Source: Taenia hydatigena
Lineage: Eukaryota; Platyhelminthes; Cestoda; Cyclophyllidea; Taeniidae
Length of the DNA stretch: 64,000 bases
Direction: 5' to 3'
NCBI GenBank assembly: GCA_036345935.2
Contig: JADWOT020001697.1
Coordinates: forward strand, 1 to 64,000
Shown: positions 1-13,000 of the stretch, one piece after another
Layout of the letters: each line of letters begins with the position of its first letter
Position numbering within the stretch: the stretch's first letter is position 1
The notes under the pieces: generated by a model
Database searches by the model: none
What the model was told of the DNA's origin: nothing
Seen by the model: the letters and a program-made list of their open reading frames with translations, nothing else
Program-made: the position numbers and the translations under genes

Positions 1-3000
1 TCTGTAGGGAAATCAACATTTTTTTTCGAATTTAAGGTAAGGTTTGTAGACCATGCAAAGTTAAATGGTTTATCGTCTCACTGTCTGCTTCTCCGCTTTT
101 ATCCGCTAGTATTCTGACCACAAAGCACAAATGTGTTTATTTTGCTTTTGAACAATACGTGATGTATTCCATTTCACATAAAGGAATCAATAATTAAGTC
201 GTATAAGCCTCACTAGAACAAAATCAATCACTAATCATAAGCATGTGCTCATATTTAGCAAAGAGTGCTCTATTTTTATTTGTTCTATTCATGTCTCTAA
301 ATAAGATGCTACAACAACGTCTCTTATGCATCGTTATCAAATACCACCCATTTTCTGAATCTAGAACTGAGTCTTCCCAGCTCCACTACAGGCATAGCCT
401 ACATTATTGATCATTTCACAGTTGTATATCACATACTAGACACTCCTTGGCACAAAGCTGTGTCCACCGCATGTCATAATAGGTGAAAGCGAGCTTCGAA
501 TCACCCAATTCAAACAGTTGCAAACATAGCTGCGGCGCTTATCAATGAGGCAAAATCTTGTACTTTCTGCTGGCCCGTAGGCGTTGAACACACATGCTCC
601 TCAAGAAAAGGCATATGCCTATTTAATTTATGCATAACAGATTACAATGCTTATATTCTTTAAATGCGCTTTGTAGGCCAGAGGCGGGAAAAACAATTTG
701 AAGCTCGCGGCGGAGCGGTGTGGAGACTCTCAAGAGCGTGACTCCTCCCCGGCCTGAATCCTACATCTTACCTAGCTGTATAATTTTCACCCTCTATAAT
801 AAAGATGTCAAAACATGCTCAGTCTTCTACTAACAAGGGTGACCAGAAGAGAGAGGAAGAACCCTCTACAGATATTTTTACAAGTTGATTGAGCTACAAG
901 GGATTATCTGTTTTATATCTTTCTCTCCATGTGAGCGGCTGTGTATTTGCAGTCACATTGGCAGATGGAATTTTGACTACTTCAGCTTCCTCTCTTGCGA
1001 TTACTCAAAGGCAAGGTTTTTTTAAATTATTGGGAAAGTGTGCGCAGTGTGTATGGCAAGCACAACATATAGTTTACCAAATATTTACCGCCAGTCTAAT
1101 TAGAAACCTCAATCTATGTAGTGTTGTACTTCGAATTCTTACAGCCTGTCACCTACCGGCCGATTGACAAATAGGTTTGACAGCTTTAATTTCTTCTAAA
1201 AGGGTGTTTGAAGTCAACTCATGGAACCCGTTTTTAAAGTGTACTGCCCGAACGAGTAAGCCTAATTGCGAATGAGAAATCGGTGTAGAGAGTGAAATTA
1301 ATGTGCTACTAATGAAGTAGTTGAATAAGCCATTACTAGAGCTCGTCTCAACATCAAGGGCTGAAATGGGTATTCACCTTATTCGGTCACACAATGCTAT
1401 TTGATGGTATCTTGTATTAGCTAAAGACAGAGGTGCAAATATTGCAGAGGTGTCACCAATGCGCATGGGTCCCCTCTATACTAGACATTTGCCTTCGATA
1501 CCCGCAGCATAAATCAACAGGCTTACCTGCCATTCCCCTTTTTGCCACTCCTGCTTAGTTTTCTCTAATCCATATTTACAAAAGCAATGGTGGTTAAGTT
1601 TGGATTAGAGGGAGGTGTAGGCTTCTGTATAGTCTTTTCTTGGACCTGGTAATCAAATGATGTAGGGCATTGGCACCAAATATCTGAAAATTGCAATACG
1701 TGGACGTCCTCGTTGCAGATGAGCTGTCTTCTCCCAAGGATTATTACTCAATCGACAAGCTTTGTGCAGCTAGAGGCTATATTCAAGCGTTGCAATTCGG
1801 CGAGACATCAAATAACCATTACTACCCGCTATTTGTGCAATTTTTTTTCGCATTAGGACATGTATGGCTGTGCAGCCAATCTCCCTCTCCTACCAACAGA
1901 GGCTCAGTGCTTCTTTTTAATAACTAAATGACTTCTTAACCCACCAAGCGGAAGTAGTGGGACCGAACCCTAATGTGAATGGATTTTGCCGCCAAGGCTT
2001 CCTACTGGTTTCAGGTAGTGGAATAGGTTCCCACTCGTGCCTGTTTACTTCAGTTATTATTCAGCACGCACTACTTTTATGTAGGATTCTAATTGCTAAT
2101 CCATTACACATTGGTTTCGATTCAATGCATCGCTTTTTGCGGAAAAAACCTATACCTCGAGCATCCCTACTTTCGGCTTAAATCGCTAGCATTCTAAGCA
2201 ATGATGTTTTACTAAAAATGACAACAACCATTCTGTTTCATGCCTACTATTTGAAACTGAACAAGGCGCCTTCTTCCATAACCGCCTTCAAGCCCCTTAA
2301 AGTTGACACCACCTCGATGCGTATGACTCTGCAGCACAATGCATATTTGAAGTCGAAACGTTTTATTTCAATGCAACAAGCAACGACAAATTAGAGCGAT
2401 AGGTGCATTTAAAGGGGCTCAGTAACATCTAACCTTGGTCATTATGATCTACACAATCAAAACACGAAAGTCATCTACTCCAGTGTCATTTTTATCCAGT
2501 TGGCACAAAATTGCTGCTGATGCAAAAGGCCAAATCTCACAGGAGAGAAGAGACATGCTGCAGTGTAGTAAAGTAACTAAACAAAAATGCAGTTTAATTA
2601 GAAGTACAAATGCGATCATGCGCCACTGCTACTTAACCAGTTCCTCCACTAAGCCTCCATTTGCACTGACGAAGGTGCTCTCTGCCTAAAAAACGGCTTT
2701 AAGAACATAGAAAAGTACAGCATTGCGCCAGACTTTGTAGACTTCTAGCGGTGTCGGCACAGATTCATTAGCCAGCACCGGCCACCAAAATGTGCTTCAG
2801 CAGCGGTACCACCCTGGCAGGGCAGCACAACCCTCCGTAGACTGAGAGAGAAAAGGGCTAGTATGCAATTTTAGGTGCTTATTCGTCGTCTCCACTTTTC
2901 GCAATACTACTCACAGTTCCCATCCATCCACTCATCTATTCAATCACTCCTCACCACAGAAGTGAGCAAATCGAACTCAGAGAAAACTCTCGTGCTTGAA

Positions 3001-5640
3001 GAAGTAGAATGGATGTAAGACAACAGTCCCAGTCATTGTGCAATTATGAAATAATCTAACCATTTCAATTTAAGAATCGAGACTTAATCAAACAGTAGCA
3101 CAGACCGCGCGTCGAGGCTACGCTCAAAGTAAAATTTTGACTGCTTTGGCTTGAATTTGCTCATTTGGTGCCCATTAAAGTTGCTGAAGACGCATTTAGC
3201 TCGTCAATGGAGGAGCAAACACTCAGTAGCCCATCAGGGAGTGCAGCTGCTGTAATCATCACCATTACCACAACCACGACAGGTTTTGCCAAAATGGATT
3301 GCAGCACGATTCGGATATTGTAGCAGTTACCACACAGGCAATAAAAAAGACCTGAGAAAAAGACAATTATTTATTTATTGCCTAAAAGGGGTTCATTATT
3401 GTGGTTGAGACGCAAAACATATCAAAATAACTAGCAAATTAATGTCCGATCCTTAATAAACAAGAAGCAATATCGAAGGGCACTTTGTTATTTATTATTC
3501 AATAGTCATCAATTTTAAGTTCTAGACCATCTGTAATAATGAAAAATGTCAATTCTTTACAGTGTAGTCGACATTCCGATCACGACGACGACTCGACACC
3601 ATGAATGCCAAATATGGCGCATTAAAATGAAGCTATTGCAGTAAATGAAAGGCAAAAATGTTCTAGTGGGCGAGGTCACTTTTGTATCATTTTATGGAAA
3701 CGACCTACTTAAATTGTTTAAAAAACGTTTACACTGGAGTGCCACAGACGTTTGAGCAGCAGCAACAGCACATTGAAATGAGACAGGGTTGACTCCACTT
3801 CTCATGACCGGTGATCAGGTATCAGATGAGTTCGCAAGGTACTTTTGTGTGAACCCGCAGCACAAACACTAATCCGCCACCACATCACGAACGCGATAAC
3901 ATCGAGGAAACAGCGATGCAGCGTCCATACTGGCAAATCCATTTTCTGCGGCGACTGCTAGTCCAATGCCAGCTGTCTGCAAAACAGTCTAGCTCTTGTC
4001 AAATAACAGTCTCAAGCATACACTTTTGACCAGATAATGTGTCTCAGTCAGACGTCTGCTGCCACGCCCAACCTCGTTGCTTGTCTTAAAAAGGAATAAA
4101 TTAAACAAAGTAAGCAGGAAAAAAATTAATTCGTCCAACTTTGTGTCCAAAAGAATGGGCTTACCGGTTTGTTCCTCCTCTAACGCGTTACAAAATCCAT
4201 CCGCTCCTCTACCAAGGACCGCACTTCGTGCCATCAGCGTCCGTTGGCTTGTGCTGGACTCGCAAAAGGCGGCAAAGAAAGATGCTTTAAATTCCTAAAA
4301 AGAACTGGAAATATCAAAATCATGTACCTACACCCCTTCTACTAAGTCAACGTTAAGTTTACCTATGCACTGCACACGATTTGGCACTGCCATGAGACGC
4401 CGTTCCTTTGGCTTAGGGTCAGCCACAAACATCAACTCATAAGAAAACTAAGCCTATGCAACTAGAAGCTACTAGATTCTTAATTTATGCGCTAGCCGTG
4501 CGAAAGTCAAAAATGAAGGAGAGGCTGTGCCCAATATACATCCGCATAAATCGCACCAAAGTCGGTGCGCGTAGAACCGAAAGTGGAGACAGGGTAGAAA
4601 CAAACCATCCAAAACGTCCAAATTGATAGCAAAGGCAAGATTTATACTTGAGTTGGGGCATGCTTTCCTCCGCTATCATTTGGGTCACATTAAGATGAAT
4701 ATGGCTTTTCAGTTATTGCCCTCGTAGGTTGTATTAGTACTGCCAACTAAGATCATCCTGCCTATGTATGATCAGCACATGGGCTGCCACAACACGTATG
4801 GTTAACTAGAACCAGCTAAATGAACACGAAGGGACAGAGGGATAGAAAGCGCTAATGGTGGAGGCTTCTAAAGAATATTTGATCAAGAGGCAATGGTTGA
4901 CACAAGCCCAAATAAGAAATTCAGCATGCGCATAAAACTCAACTCCTTCTTACGACCTATTACAGGATTCTGACGATCAGCAATGAATCATGCGCATGGA
5001 ATTCAGTTAAATGCTAACAATTTAGAATGTGTGCACAAAAACGCACTTATTTGTGCGAATTCCTGTGAGGTATAAAAACGCAGGGAGTGCCAAAAATGTA
5101 TCAAGGAGAAATCAGCCAGAGTTAAACCGATGTGGCATATCCTTTCCAACTTCTGCTACCTCGTTCAGACAGAGCAATTGTGGAAGAAAAGAGTGATTAC
5201 AGAATAACACTAAAAGCAGCCTTGAAAGCGGACCGTCAGCATCTCAACCGATGCAGCCACTAGTCTAATCGAAGGCAGCATAAGCGGCTGCAAGTTGAGA
5301 TTGTCGCCATGACTACGAGAAGAGGGGAGGGCGTGGCTGGGCTTCCACTGTCACTGTTACCAAAAGGATAAAGTGTGACATGTGCGACCGTGGTTTAAAG
5401 CAGGATGGAGAGACGCAGCATCTAAATGTACCAAGTCTTCTCTAAATAGATTCTCATGCTCTCCTTACTAGGAGTCACTGACTGCAAGCAAAATGGTTAC
5501 CAATTAACATGACCAAGCCAATGATCAATCGAACCATTTGCTAACCAAATAAGCGCTGTGTAGGGACGCCAACTGCCCACCATGACCACAGCAAATGCAA
5601 TGCGGAGAATTAAGTTCACACAGCATTCTCAACAATAGCC
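1..5640. other. No gene recognised
   Basis: I see no frame with a recognisable domain on either strand. The stop-free stretches are short and begin or end without convincing splice sites. An AATAAA lies near position 798 but no coding region can be tied to it. Simple A/T runs (for example near 3367) are present. A partial exon of a gene lying to the left of the window cannot be excluded. Confidence 0.5.
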
Positions 5641-6260
5641 ATTATACAGTCGCAAACGGGTTCTTAAACGACCAAGTAGCCCTTTAAGTGGCAAAAAGTG
5701 CAATCCACCATCTGTGCCCTTCTCAATACTACGCAAGCAATGTTTAAATTTATGCTTTTACTTCACTATTCTACATCAAAAGCAATCAAGAAGGCCCATG
5801 GTCGGCAGCCATTTCATGAAAGAAAACAAATTGCTAAGATGCAAACCAAATCAATTCTGGATTGCTACGAATAAGAAACAGCGCATTTGCACGCGCGAGC
5901 TTTCTCAGTTTTCTTTTTAACAGGGACTCCGCAAATATCAGCCACACTTATGCCGTGATATTTTATAATGAAAATCACATCAGACCCTTAAAAATGCAGC
6001 AAGCCGTTGGCACACAGTCTAAGCGATTTTGGATCGAAACGAATAAGAAAAAGCATATCTGCAGTCCTAAGCTTTCTTAGCCTGTTCTGTAAGATTTACT
6101 TACGTATGCTGCCACAAGCGCTTACAAAAGAAACAAATAAACGGTACCTAAGAGTAGGCAATTCTATGTCAAAACAGATTAAAATATCGTCCCTACAGAC
6201 CTTGGACCCCTAGGCTTCAGCTGTAAATAAAGGCTCTTAAAACATCAGGCACGGCAAAAT
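5640..6260. repeat. Degenerate tandem repeat, period about 172 bp
   Basis: A block containing 'acgaataagaaa' occurs at about 5868 and its counterpart 'acgaataagaaaaag' at about 6039. Both are preceded by 'ggat(t/c)g' and followed by similar text (gcatttgc.../gcatatctgc... then agctttct). The first shared word starts at 5859 and 6031, a spacing of 172 bp. Further decayed units probably lie on both sides. The repeat is AT-rich and carries no convincing gene; overlapping frames here share the same peptide fragments only because the DNA is repeated. Confidence 0.6.
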
Positions 6261-6559
6261 TAAAATATTTAGTTACGACTTAAACTGAAAGTGCAACCAA
6301 AAGGAACTAAGCAAATGAACCAAAGCTTAAGCAAATATAGATTGAGGCAGAAAGACTAACAAAAATATGCTAAATATAGGAAAAGGCCCCTAAGGCCTAA
6401 TTCTCAATGAGCGTAAATGAAAGAAATATAACAGAGTGAACCAATATAGATAGGCTATTTTCAACTCCTTCATAAATATAAGCTCGAACTGCAATTATAA
6501 ATCGACATTAAATAATTAATCAGGAAGCATCAAAATAAAACTACGAAGGCAAAAGATTG

Positions 6560-7150
6560 TAGATTAACTATTATGCTCAAGACGGAATCGAAAAGCATTT
6601 AACGAGAGCGCAGCGATATATCCCAGCCGCTTTCGGTTCATTTTCCTACAGAAAATACTAAAGCGACATTAATTAAATCGAAAAAAAGGATTGTAACGCT
6701 CAAACTGCCGCATATCCTCTACCCTAATTGGGGCTTAATAAAAGGTGACCAAATAGACCGCCGCTGCATGAAACGACTAATTTCGGTTACTTTACCAACG
6801 CAAACTCAACACGCATCGCGTGGGACGAGAACATCAGGAAACGGTAACAGTAGACGAGAGGTCGCGGAATGCCTTTTCTGATCGAGGCTAAAATAAATCG
6901 CAAAAGGTTTTATATCAGAGACATAACCTGGCTATTTCTGATTCTAATCCCAAGATAAAACTTAAACGGGTCGAATAAAACCCAAGCGGCATTATTTAAC
7001 TCTAGAACATCAGAAAACAATAACAGAAGACGAGAGTTCACAGGTGCCTTTTTCTAATAAAGGCTAAATCAGAAGGAATGAAATCGAGTGCAGGGATATA
7101 ACCCGCATATTTTCGGTACCTCTCCTAAATAAGTTTTATGTGTGATAATA
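6560..7150. repeat. Degenerate tandem repeat, period about 175 bp
   Basis: The phrase 'gaacatcag(g/a)aaac(g/a)' with 'aacag(t/a)(a)agacgagag' downstream begins at 6829 and again at 7004, a spacing of 175 bp. A second shared phrase, of the type 'gatataaccc', recurs near 6613, 6918 and 7093 in degenerate form; the last two are again 175 bp apart. The units are strongly diverged. This may be the same array as the block at 5640-6260 or an unrelated array of similar period. Confidence 0.6.
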
Positions 7151-7239
7151 TTGAAATGACGCATGCAAGTGAATTCCGTGAGTGGAAGGTAGCACAGGTA
7201 GAGAAAGGGGTGTTAGCACCGAAATTCCACCCCTAATTT

Positions 7240-7700
7240 CTATGATAGCTATCTGTTTTCACCCTTTCAACGTCTCTAAAATTAAAGATTGAATGGCTTG
7301 GAGTGATGAGGAGATGGAGAGGGTTGCGAAGGAAGTAAATGATACAAATACGGCTTGGGGCAAGAATGAAACGAGGCAGGAGAGAAGCACCGACGAATAC
7401 TGAATGGCATGAACGGCAAGGCGGTAAAGCAAGATGAATAAATGTGGGCGTGTGGTGAACCAATTTAAACCTGACACGTGTAAATCGATTGCAACACGTG
7501 TCGTGTGGTGTCGCTCAGTGCCGTCTAGGTGTGGACTTTTGAGAGAACTACTAGGAGGTGTTTTTGAGGGAGCTGGCGCCACTCACTTCTGTGCTTTTAT
7601 GACTTGATTAAGTTGTGTGCATTTTAATGCATGCAAAGGAGGAGGAAGAGAATGAGAAGAAACACCGATGCTAATGTGTTTTGACTTAAATGCGCTGCCT
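7240..7700. repeat. Diverged tandem duplication, copy 1
   Basis: This segment resembles 7860-8290 in the same orientation. Shared words in the same order include 'aagcac(c/t)gacgaa', 'aagcaagatgaat', and 'aaaggagg(a/c)ggaag(a)' followed by 'gtgtgcttt/gtgtttt'. The minus strand is pyrimidine-rich and therefore stop-poor, which explains the 107- and 76-codon frames on it. I do not regard these as genes. Confidence 0.55.
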
Positions 7701-7859
7701 CGTTGTGACTGCTTGTCCTCGGCTTTTCTTGAGAGGATGCCTGTTATGCAGTGGCAACTCATTCCTTGCGATTACTATGGCTCGAGCGAAGGTGCGTTTC
7801 TGCCGATCACTCTAATTTTTATACCAAGATCCATTGTTGCCTTGCACCAGGGAGTGCAA

Positions 7860-8290
7860 TGGTGGCGAGCAAACATCACCAACCTGGGCGAAGCAATGAA
7901 AGAATGATTAGGTATGAGGCGAAAGCGAGAGGTTTGCGGAGGGTATCAGAGAAATTGAGAGGGAAGCAGTGGCGATGAAGGCTGAGAAGCAGACCAAAGG
8001 TGAGTAGCTGACAAAGAAGTACTGAAGCACTGACGAAGAATTGGGCGGTGGAAACGACGATAACTTGGGAAGCAAGATGAATGGTGGAAGATGAGAGAAT
8101 GTCGTACGATTCACTGTTTTTTCACTCGATCGGTGGTTTGTCGTGTCTGGTGGTTTCTTGGAAGCAAATGTCATTTGCCTTTGTGCTTCTTCGCTTCAGC
8201 TGACACTCGTGCATCATTGCGCGTGTAAAGGAGGCGGAAGACAATGCAAAGGACTATTGATACTTGTGTGCTTTGAAATGCTCCGCATTA
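7860..8290. repeat. Diverged tandem duplication, copy 2
   Basis: Second unit of the direct duplication, roughly 600 bp downstream of the first. The 88-codon minus-strand frame here aligns loosely with the minus-strand frame of copy 1, as expected for repeated DNA. A related pyrimidine-rich segment occurs at 52195-52420 on the other strand, so the unit appears to be a dispersed repeat rather than a local coding duplication. Confidence 0.5.
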
Positions 8291-8299
8291 CCTAGATTT

Positions 8300-11200
8300 C
8301 CAAACCTTGATTCCTTTCCCGCTATGGTGATTGGATACGAGTGCGATGGAAAAGCAGCTCGAAAAGTAACATTCTCATGATGGATACACTACTTATCAAG
8401 TTGTATTCCCCTATTTTTGGCAGCACAAGAATCGGATGTTGGAGTGCTAAGAACTCGCAGCAAAAAATAACAGTGATGACGAAACAACCGATAACACTTG
8501 CATTAATTAGGAGAATTGTGAAGGCTCGCCAAATAAGTGTCACCCACATGGGATAATTATAAAAACTATGCTTTCAAGTTTATCAGAATTACCAATTTTT
8601 CTATTGCATGGACCATAAAGTTGCACGATGCATTTGCGATTGCTTTCTAACTGAGTGGCTGACTTGTGATGAGAAGCAGTTTTGCATTGCAGTGTTGGGT
8701 GATCAGACTCAAAAATTATTCGGCCATTGCCTCGATAGTCTACACTTCATATTTTTTCCAATCGCGAACAAAGGCGTTCCCTACAAGTCCCTCCAGAAGA
8801 CCAAATGTTTGCCGCTGCAGTACATCTGATTGGCAATATTTGAAGAAATTGTGAAAACCCGATGCATGGCAGCGCAAGACTTCTTCCGGCAAAATAACCG
8901 CCTTAGTTTTTTAACTGTTACCCTTAATATCCTTTTAAACGATGTTCCTCATCACCTCATGTCGTGTGATGATAGTGTGGGTTGAATAGGCATGGAGATC
9001 TGAGAACCCGAAGTTTGATGGAAATGGTGGTAATGGATTTCGAGTTGCCTGCTCCAAGAGCACAAGCGATTTAACAATGCTATGCCTTCTTCAAGTGCTT
9101 TAGTGAACCTATGTAGATTATGTTTGCGGACTGTGGAGAATCACTAAGAATGACACCATTCTAAGGCACAAATTTGGGTGTAGAGGTGTACAAACTGTTG
9201 CCTACTGGGATCGAATAACACGAAATTTAGCATTTTGGACATTTGTCAAGTCTTCATGCATCGCAGATTTGCATTTCGCTTTAAGTAACAAAAAATCACA
9301 TAGAAAGATCTTTGGTTCTATTTGCATTGAAAATGATTATCTTCTGTTTCACTTCAACTGTGCTTTCATAAAAGGCTATTTATCGGAATGGACCACTTTC
9401 GCTAATCGACTACCTATTGTGCCTGCACTGACTTCTACGTGAAGCAAAGCAGAACAGCCTTTCACTTTATATCTTTGCGGCACGAATATTTCCGACGAAA
9501 TTTACACATTTGGACGAGATCCCAAGTCAGAAGGCAATGATTGGTCAACCTCCATCAGACCGTTAATTTAACAACCATGCCGACTTCTACTGCGTCCAAT
9601 CAGTGCGGCGCAACAAGCGCGTACTTGGCTCATTTAAGCCAATCGCCTTCGAAGATGTAGTGGGCAATTACGCAGCATTGTGCGTGTTTTAGGGCATCTT
9701 TGGATTTTGCAATACCAATGCCTAACAATTATCGCAAGCGTGTGCATTTGCAAAGTTCTCCCCAATCACTCGTAGTATGAATTTCGCCATTTGATAAGGC
9801 TCTGCAAAACCACTGAACCTGTCAGAAATAACGAGCATGTAAATTACATCTCCAGTGAGTGACGGAACGAAGAGACGGTAGCGAAGATTTGTTTCAATGC
9901 ACTTTTTTAATGACTAGCAGTCAGCACACTCCAATCAAGCGGCTGAGTGAAGGTCATTAACCTCTAAAAGTAAACCGCCTTCCACTCCCCCTAACTCCAA
10001 TTTACTTGGACAACACCTAACCAGTAAAATGTATCCACTCTGCTAACCCCTGAAGCATACAATGCAGAGGTGGAAGATAGATTAGCTAAACTCATTGCAT
10101 ACATGCGCAACTGGTATCACGACAGTTTTTGATGTCAACCTGACCGCACCTACTCCGTAGTCCGTCAGCTGTGAAAGTTGGTACTACGATGAGGGAAGAG
10201 AAAATAAAAATGCTAACAGCTGGGTATTGTAATAGCGTCTCTGAAATGAGAGATGTAGCAGAAGCAACGTCTGTGGTTTCGATCTTTAATACCATTCTTC
10301 GGAGTTGGTGTTGTCAGAGTGGTGGGGTAACTCGGACAGAGGTGACTGAGACCAAGCCATTTGTAAGCCATTTACATATGATCGACTTTGAAAATCACTG
10401 ATTTCTCCTGCAACAGTGCGTTTCATTTTACCATCTCCTCGCCTTGTGGAAGTAAATGCAACCATTTCTCCTCTTGCGTTTTGTAGACTAATCAGTCTTT
10501 AGTTGGGCGTCTCAACCTTGATCCACTAATGCCAAAACACGGTACTTCACCGTTTGGTCACAGTTGCTATTATGCTAATAACAAGTGCCAATGACGTTTT
10601 TCTCATTGACAAAATCCATGCAACTTGTTGCCGCCTCGACCTCGATTTCACTGACCTGCATAGACTATGCTAGTATAAGGTTAAAGTAGAAAAGGGATTC
10701 TCACCAGATGCTTGACACTTAAGTCGTTTGCACCATAAGGTGACTCGACTGATTCTGCTAAGTGATTTTGCTGAATAGAAATGTAAAGCCTTCTATTTCC
10801 ACTTAGCAGTGCCACAAGTTATCAAATTATGCAACTTTCGAATCGTAAATTTGGAAATTAGGCGTAACAGAATCTGCACTGCTTACAACGTGTGCCAACA
10901 ATTGTCTTAACTTGGAAATGTGCGCACGTGTCTCCTAAATGCCATTGGGATCACCAGCCAGACGGGAGACAAATGGTAGACTTCTGAGAGGGCGGCATGA
11001 CATACAAATGCAAAGAGTGCGCGATGGCACGGCCATTCTGTAGTTGTCCAGTGGGTATTTCGCGAGGACCACCTGGGAAGGAATCTGCATGGAGCTTAAT
11101 CCTGATCAAAAGGGGAGAGGAGGGGAAAACAGGCACGTGAGCGAGAACACCATTATCCAGGATGTATGAGGATCAGCAATCAAGTGCAACTTTCGAAAAG

Positions 11201-11680
11201 TTGGGAAAGGTGTTTTTCCTTCGCAGGTATTTGAAGCACCGATCTTTGAATGAGGCGTGCCGGTCGCGATCATGTCAACATTTAGACTCATCGATTTCCG
11301 CTTTGCTGAATGAGTTCTGGAGGCATCTTCGACCTTAAGACACTTTACAGATGTTAACCAAACTATTGGTTAGACAAATCTGTGCCTTGACGGTAAAATG
11401 AGCCAAAAGTTTCGGATTAGACCGCTCACTGACGCTTTAGTTAGAGGGACTGAGACATCCAACATCGTGTGTGACAGAAAAATTAAGTCCTTGGTTATCT
11501 CATCGCAGACGTCAGGGCATGAATGAGCACTTGACACAAATGAATGCAATGACAGCATCTAATTACATGCAGATGCACATGTTCCCATTTCACTCGTTTT
11601 GTTTGCATAGATGCATCAACGCGGAATGCCCATTTGTACCCAGAGGAGGGACTAAATCGCATACCTAACAATGAGCCGTA
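8300..11680. other. No gene recognised
   Basis: Only short overlapping frames on both strands, none with a recognisable motif, start context or matched splice sites. No repeat family could be assigned by eye. Confidence 0.5.
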
Positions 11681-11915
11681 TCAGCTTTGTCACCAATCGT
11701 GAAACAGCAAGTTGAACAAGTGACATCTACCTCACAAAAGGCGAAAGGGACCGTCTCTGCTCCGGCTAAATCTCCAGTACTTTCAAGATCCACTTCCCCA
11801 TATGCATTCGCTACAGAACGACTACGAAGGCAAACAAATCCAATCAAATCCTTAGCCAATAAAACGGCTGAAAATTGATGAGGCTGCTTCAAATAAATAG
11901 GATATCTTAGAGGCA
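11681..11915 (+). other. Possible upstream remnant of the homeobox paralogue
   Basis: A 63-codon plus-strand frame (11687-11878) has no ATG. It is rich in Ser, Thr, Lys and Pro, a composition common in the unstructured N-terminal regions of transcription factors. It lies directly upstream of the homeobox-bearing frame but in another phase and ends at TGA. It could be an earlier exon, a frameshifted piece of the same decayed gene, or chance. Confidence 0.2.
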
Positions 11916-12642
11916 ATGCCTGTACATTCCACACGCATTCCGAAATCGACCATCTCTCCGAAGTCTGTACAACAACAGACATCCTCCATCGACTTGTCTT
12001 TGTCTCCAAAGCAAAGTGGAAGCTCAGGCAAACCTCAAACTACCACTAGAACGCCGAACTTCCCAACGCCTAACCAACTCCTACTTGACACCTCATCAGA
12101 GCTAAGTCAGCAGCTGCTACAGCCACAGGTACAGCAACCGTTCTCACCGCCAAGCACGTGTCAACAACTTCCGGCAAACTTCTCCTCAATCATAAAACAC
12201 TTCCATTTCCAGCAGCTTGCTGCCGCCGTATCTATGTTTGATTCAGCAAGCTTTTTTACACTGCCAACCGCAGAACAACTTCAGGTACGCCAGACAGTAT
12301 CTGGGACACAAAGACAAGGCAGATGCAGGGTTCTCTTTGCTCCGGTCCAAATTGGTGAGATGATGAAATACTTTAACAAGAAAAACTACATCAATATGCA
12401 TGAACGCGAAGAATCGGTGCGTCGTATCAACTTGACGGGGAGTCAGGTTGGTCAAGCATTAAAGTGTTAAATGAACATGTTTAAAAGACAGTCAGTAGTG
12501 TGTAGTGACCGACCATCTACGATTGAGTCGTCAAAAAGGGTCATACGTTTGACTCTTCTGTTAGGTGAAGATGCGGTTCCAGAATCAGCGCTACAAAACA
12601 AGGAGGGACGGTGGGAAATCTCTAGCAATGAGACTCCTCTAA
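11916..12642 (+). pseudogene. NK-2-class homeobox paralogue, probably decayed
   Basis: The first exon (11916-12446) starts at an ATG and encodes 177 residues. Residues 1 to about 135 are rich in Ser, Gln, Pro and Thr, typical of a homeobox factor N-terminus. The last 40 or so form homeodomain helices 1 and 2. The intron runs 12447-12564 (118 bp, GT...TTAG) and falls between homeodomain positions 44 and 45. The second exon (12565 on) encodes helix 3, with Asn51, Arg53 and the NK-2-class Tyr54 retained. The invariant Trp48 is Arg (CGG). Compared with the paralogue at 16009-16459, one A is missing after the Gly-Gly-Lys codons, so the frame ends at TAA 12640-12642. The aligned original frame also meets a TAG shortly after. 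A functional DNA-binding protein is therefore unlikely, although an expressed truncated product is not excluded. About 61% of helix 1-2 residues match the paralogue, and the introns are alignable. Confidence 0.72.
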
Positions 12643-13000
12643 CATAGCCAATGGTTCTTGCCATGGAAAGAAGCGCCCCATCAACCGACTCGTGGGACAG
12701 CGGCCTCAGTGAAGGCTTTGGAATTGCTGAAAGCTCCCAATCACAACACGAGCCCAACAAACAGCATCACCATTGGAGAAGGTGCCTTCGGGATAAGGTG
12801 GTGATATGCTGCCGAGGCACAAGCAGCAATTTTGGGCACTCAAGGATTCGCTCCGTAGTAGCCTTGGTGCTGAAACAGATCAAAAGCAGGATAGTGAAGA
12901 CGAAGATATCAAGAAACTAGTAGAACTGGTAAAGCGAGTTATTGGCTTCCTCTTTGAGGCATCTACGAACTGGCCTTGGCTGTCTTTCAGTTAGTATCTC
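12643..13000 (+). other. Decayed 3' continuation of the homeobox paralogue
   Basis: The first codons after 12642, read in the frame used by the intact paralogue, still match it (Pro-x-Val-x-x-Met/Leu-Glu-Arg). This shows the homology continues past the present stop. Two plus-strand frames follow (12651-12920 and 12806-12994). The second has an acidic, Lys-rich stretch followed by a Leu/Val/Phe-rich helix-like segment. I cannot place either in a family. They may be relics of the C-terminal region or chance frames. Confidence 0.3.

Noticed and set aside
1..36. A 12-codon frame with Val-Gly-Lys-Ser-Thr-Phe-Phe, then a GTAAGG donor, suggesting a GTPase P-loop at the window edge
   Set aside because: Too short, and the residues after the motif do not fit the OLA1/Obg pattern. 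Without upstream sequence it cannot be tested.
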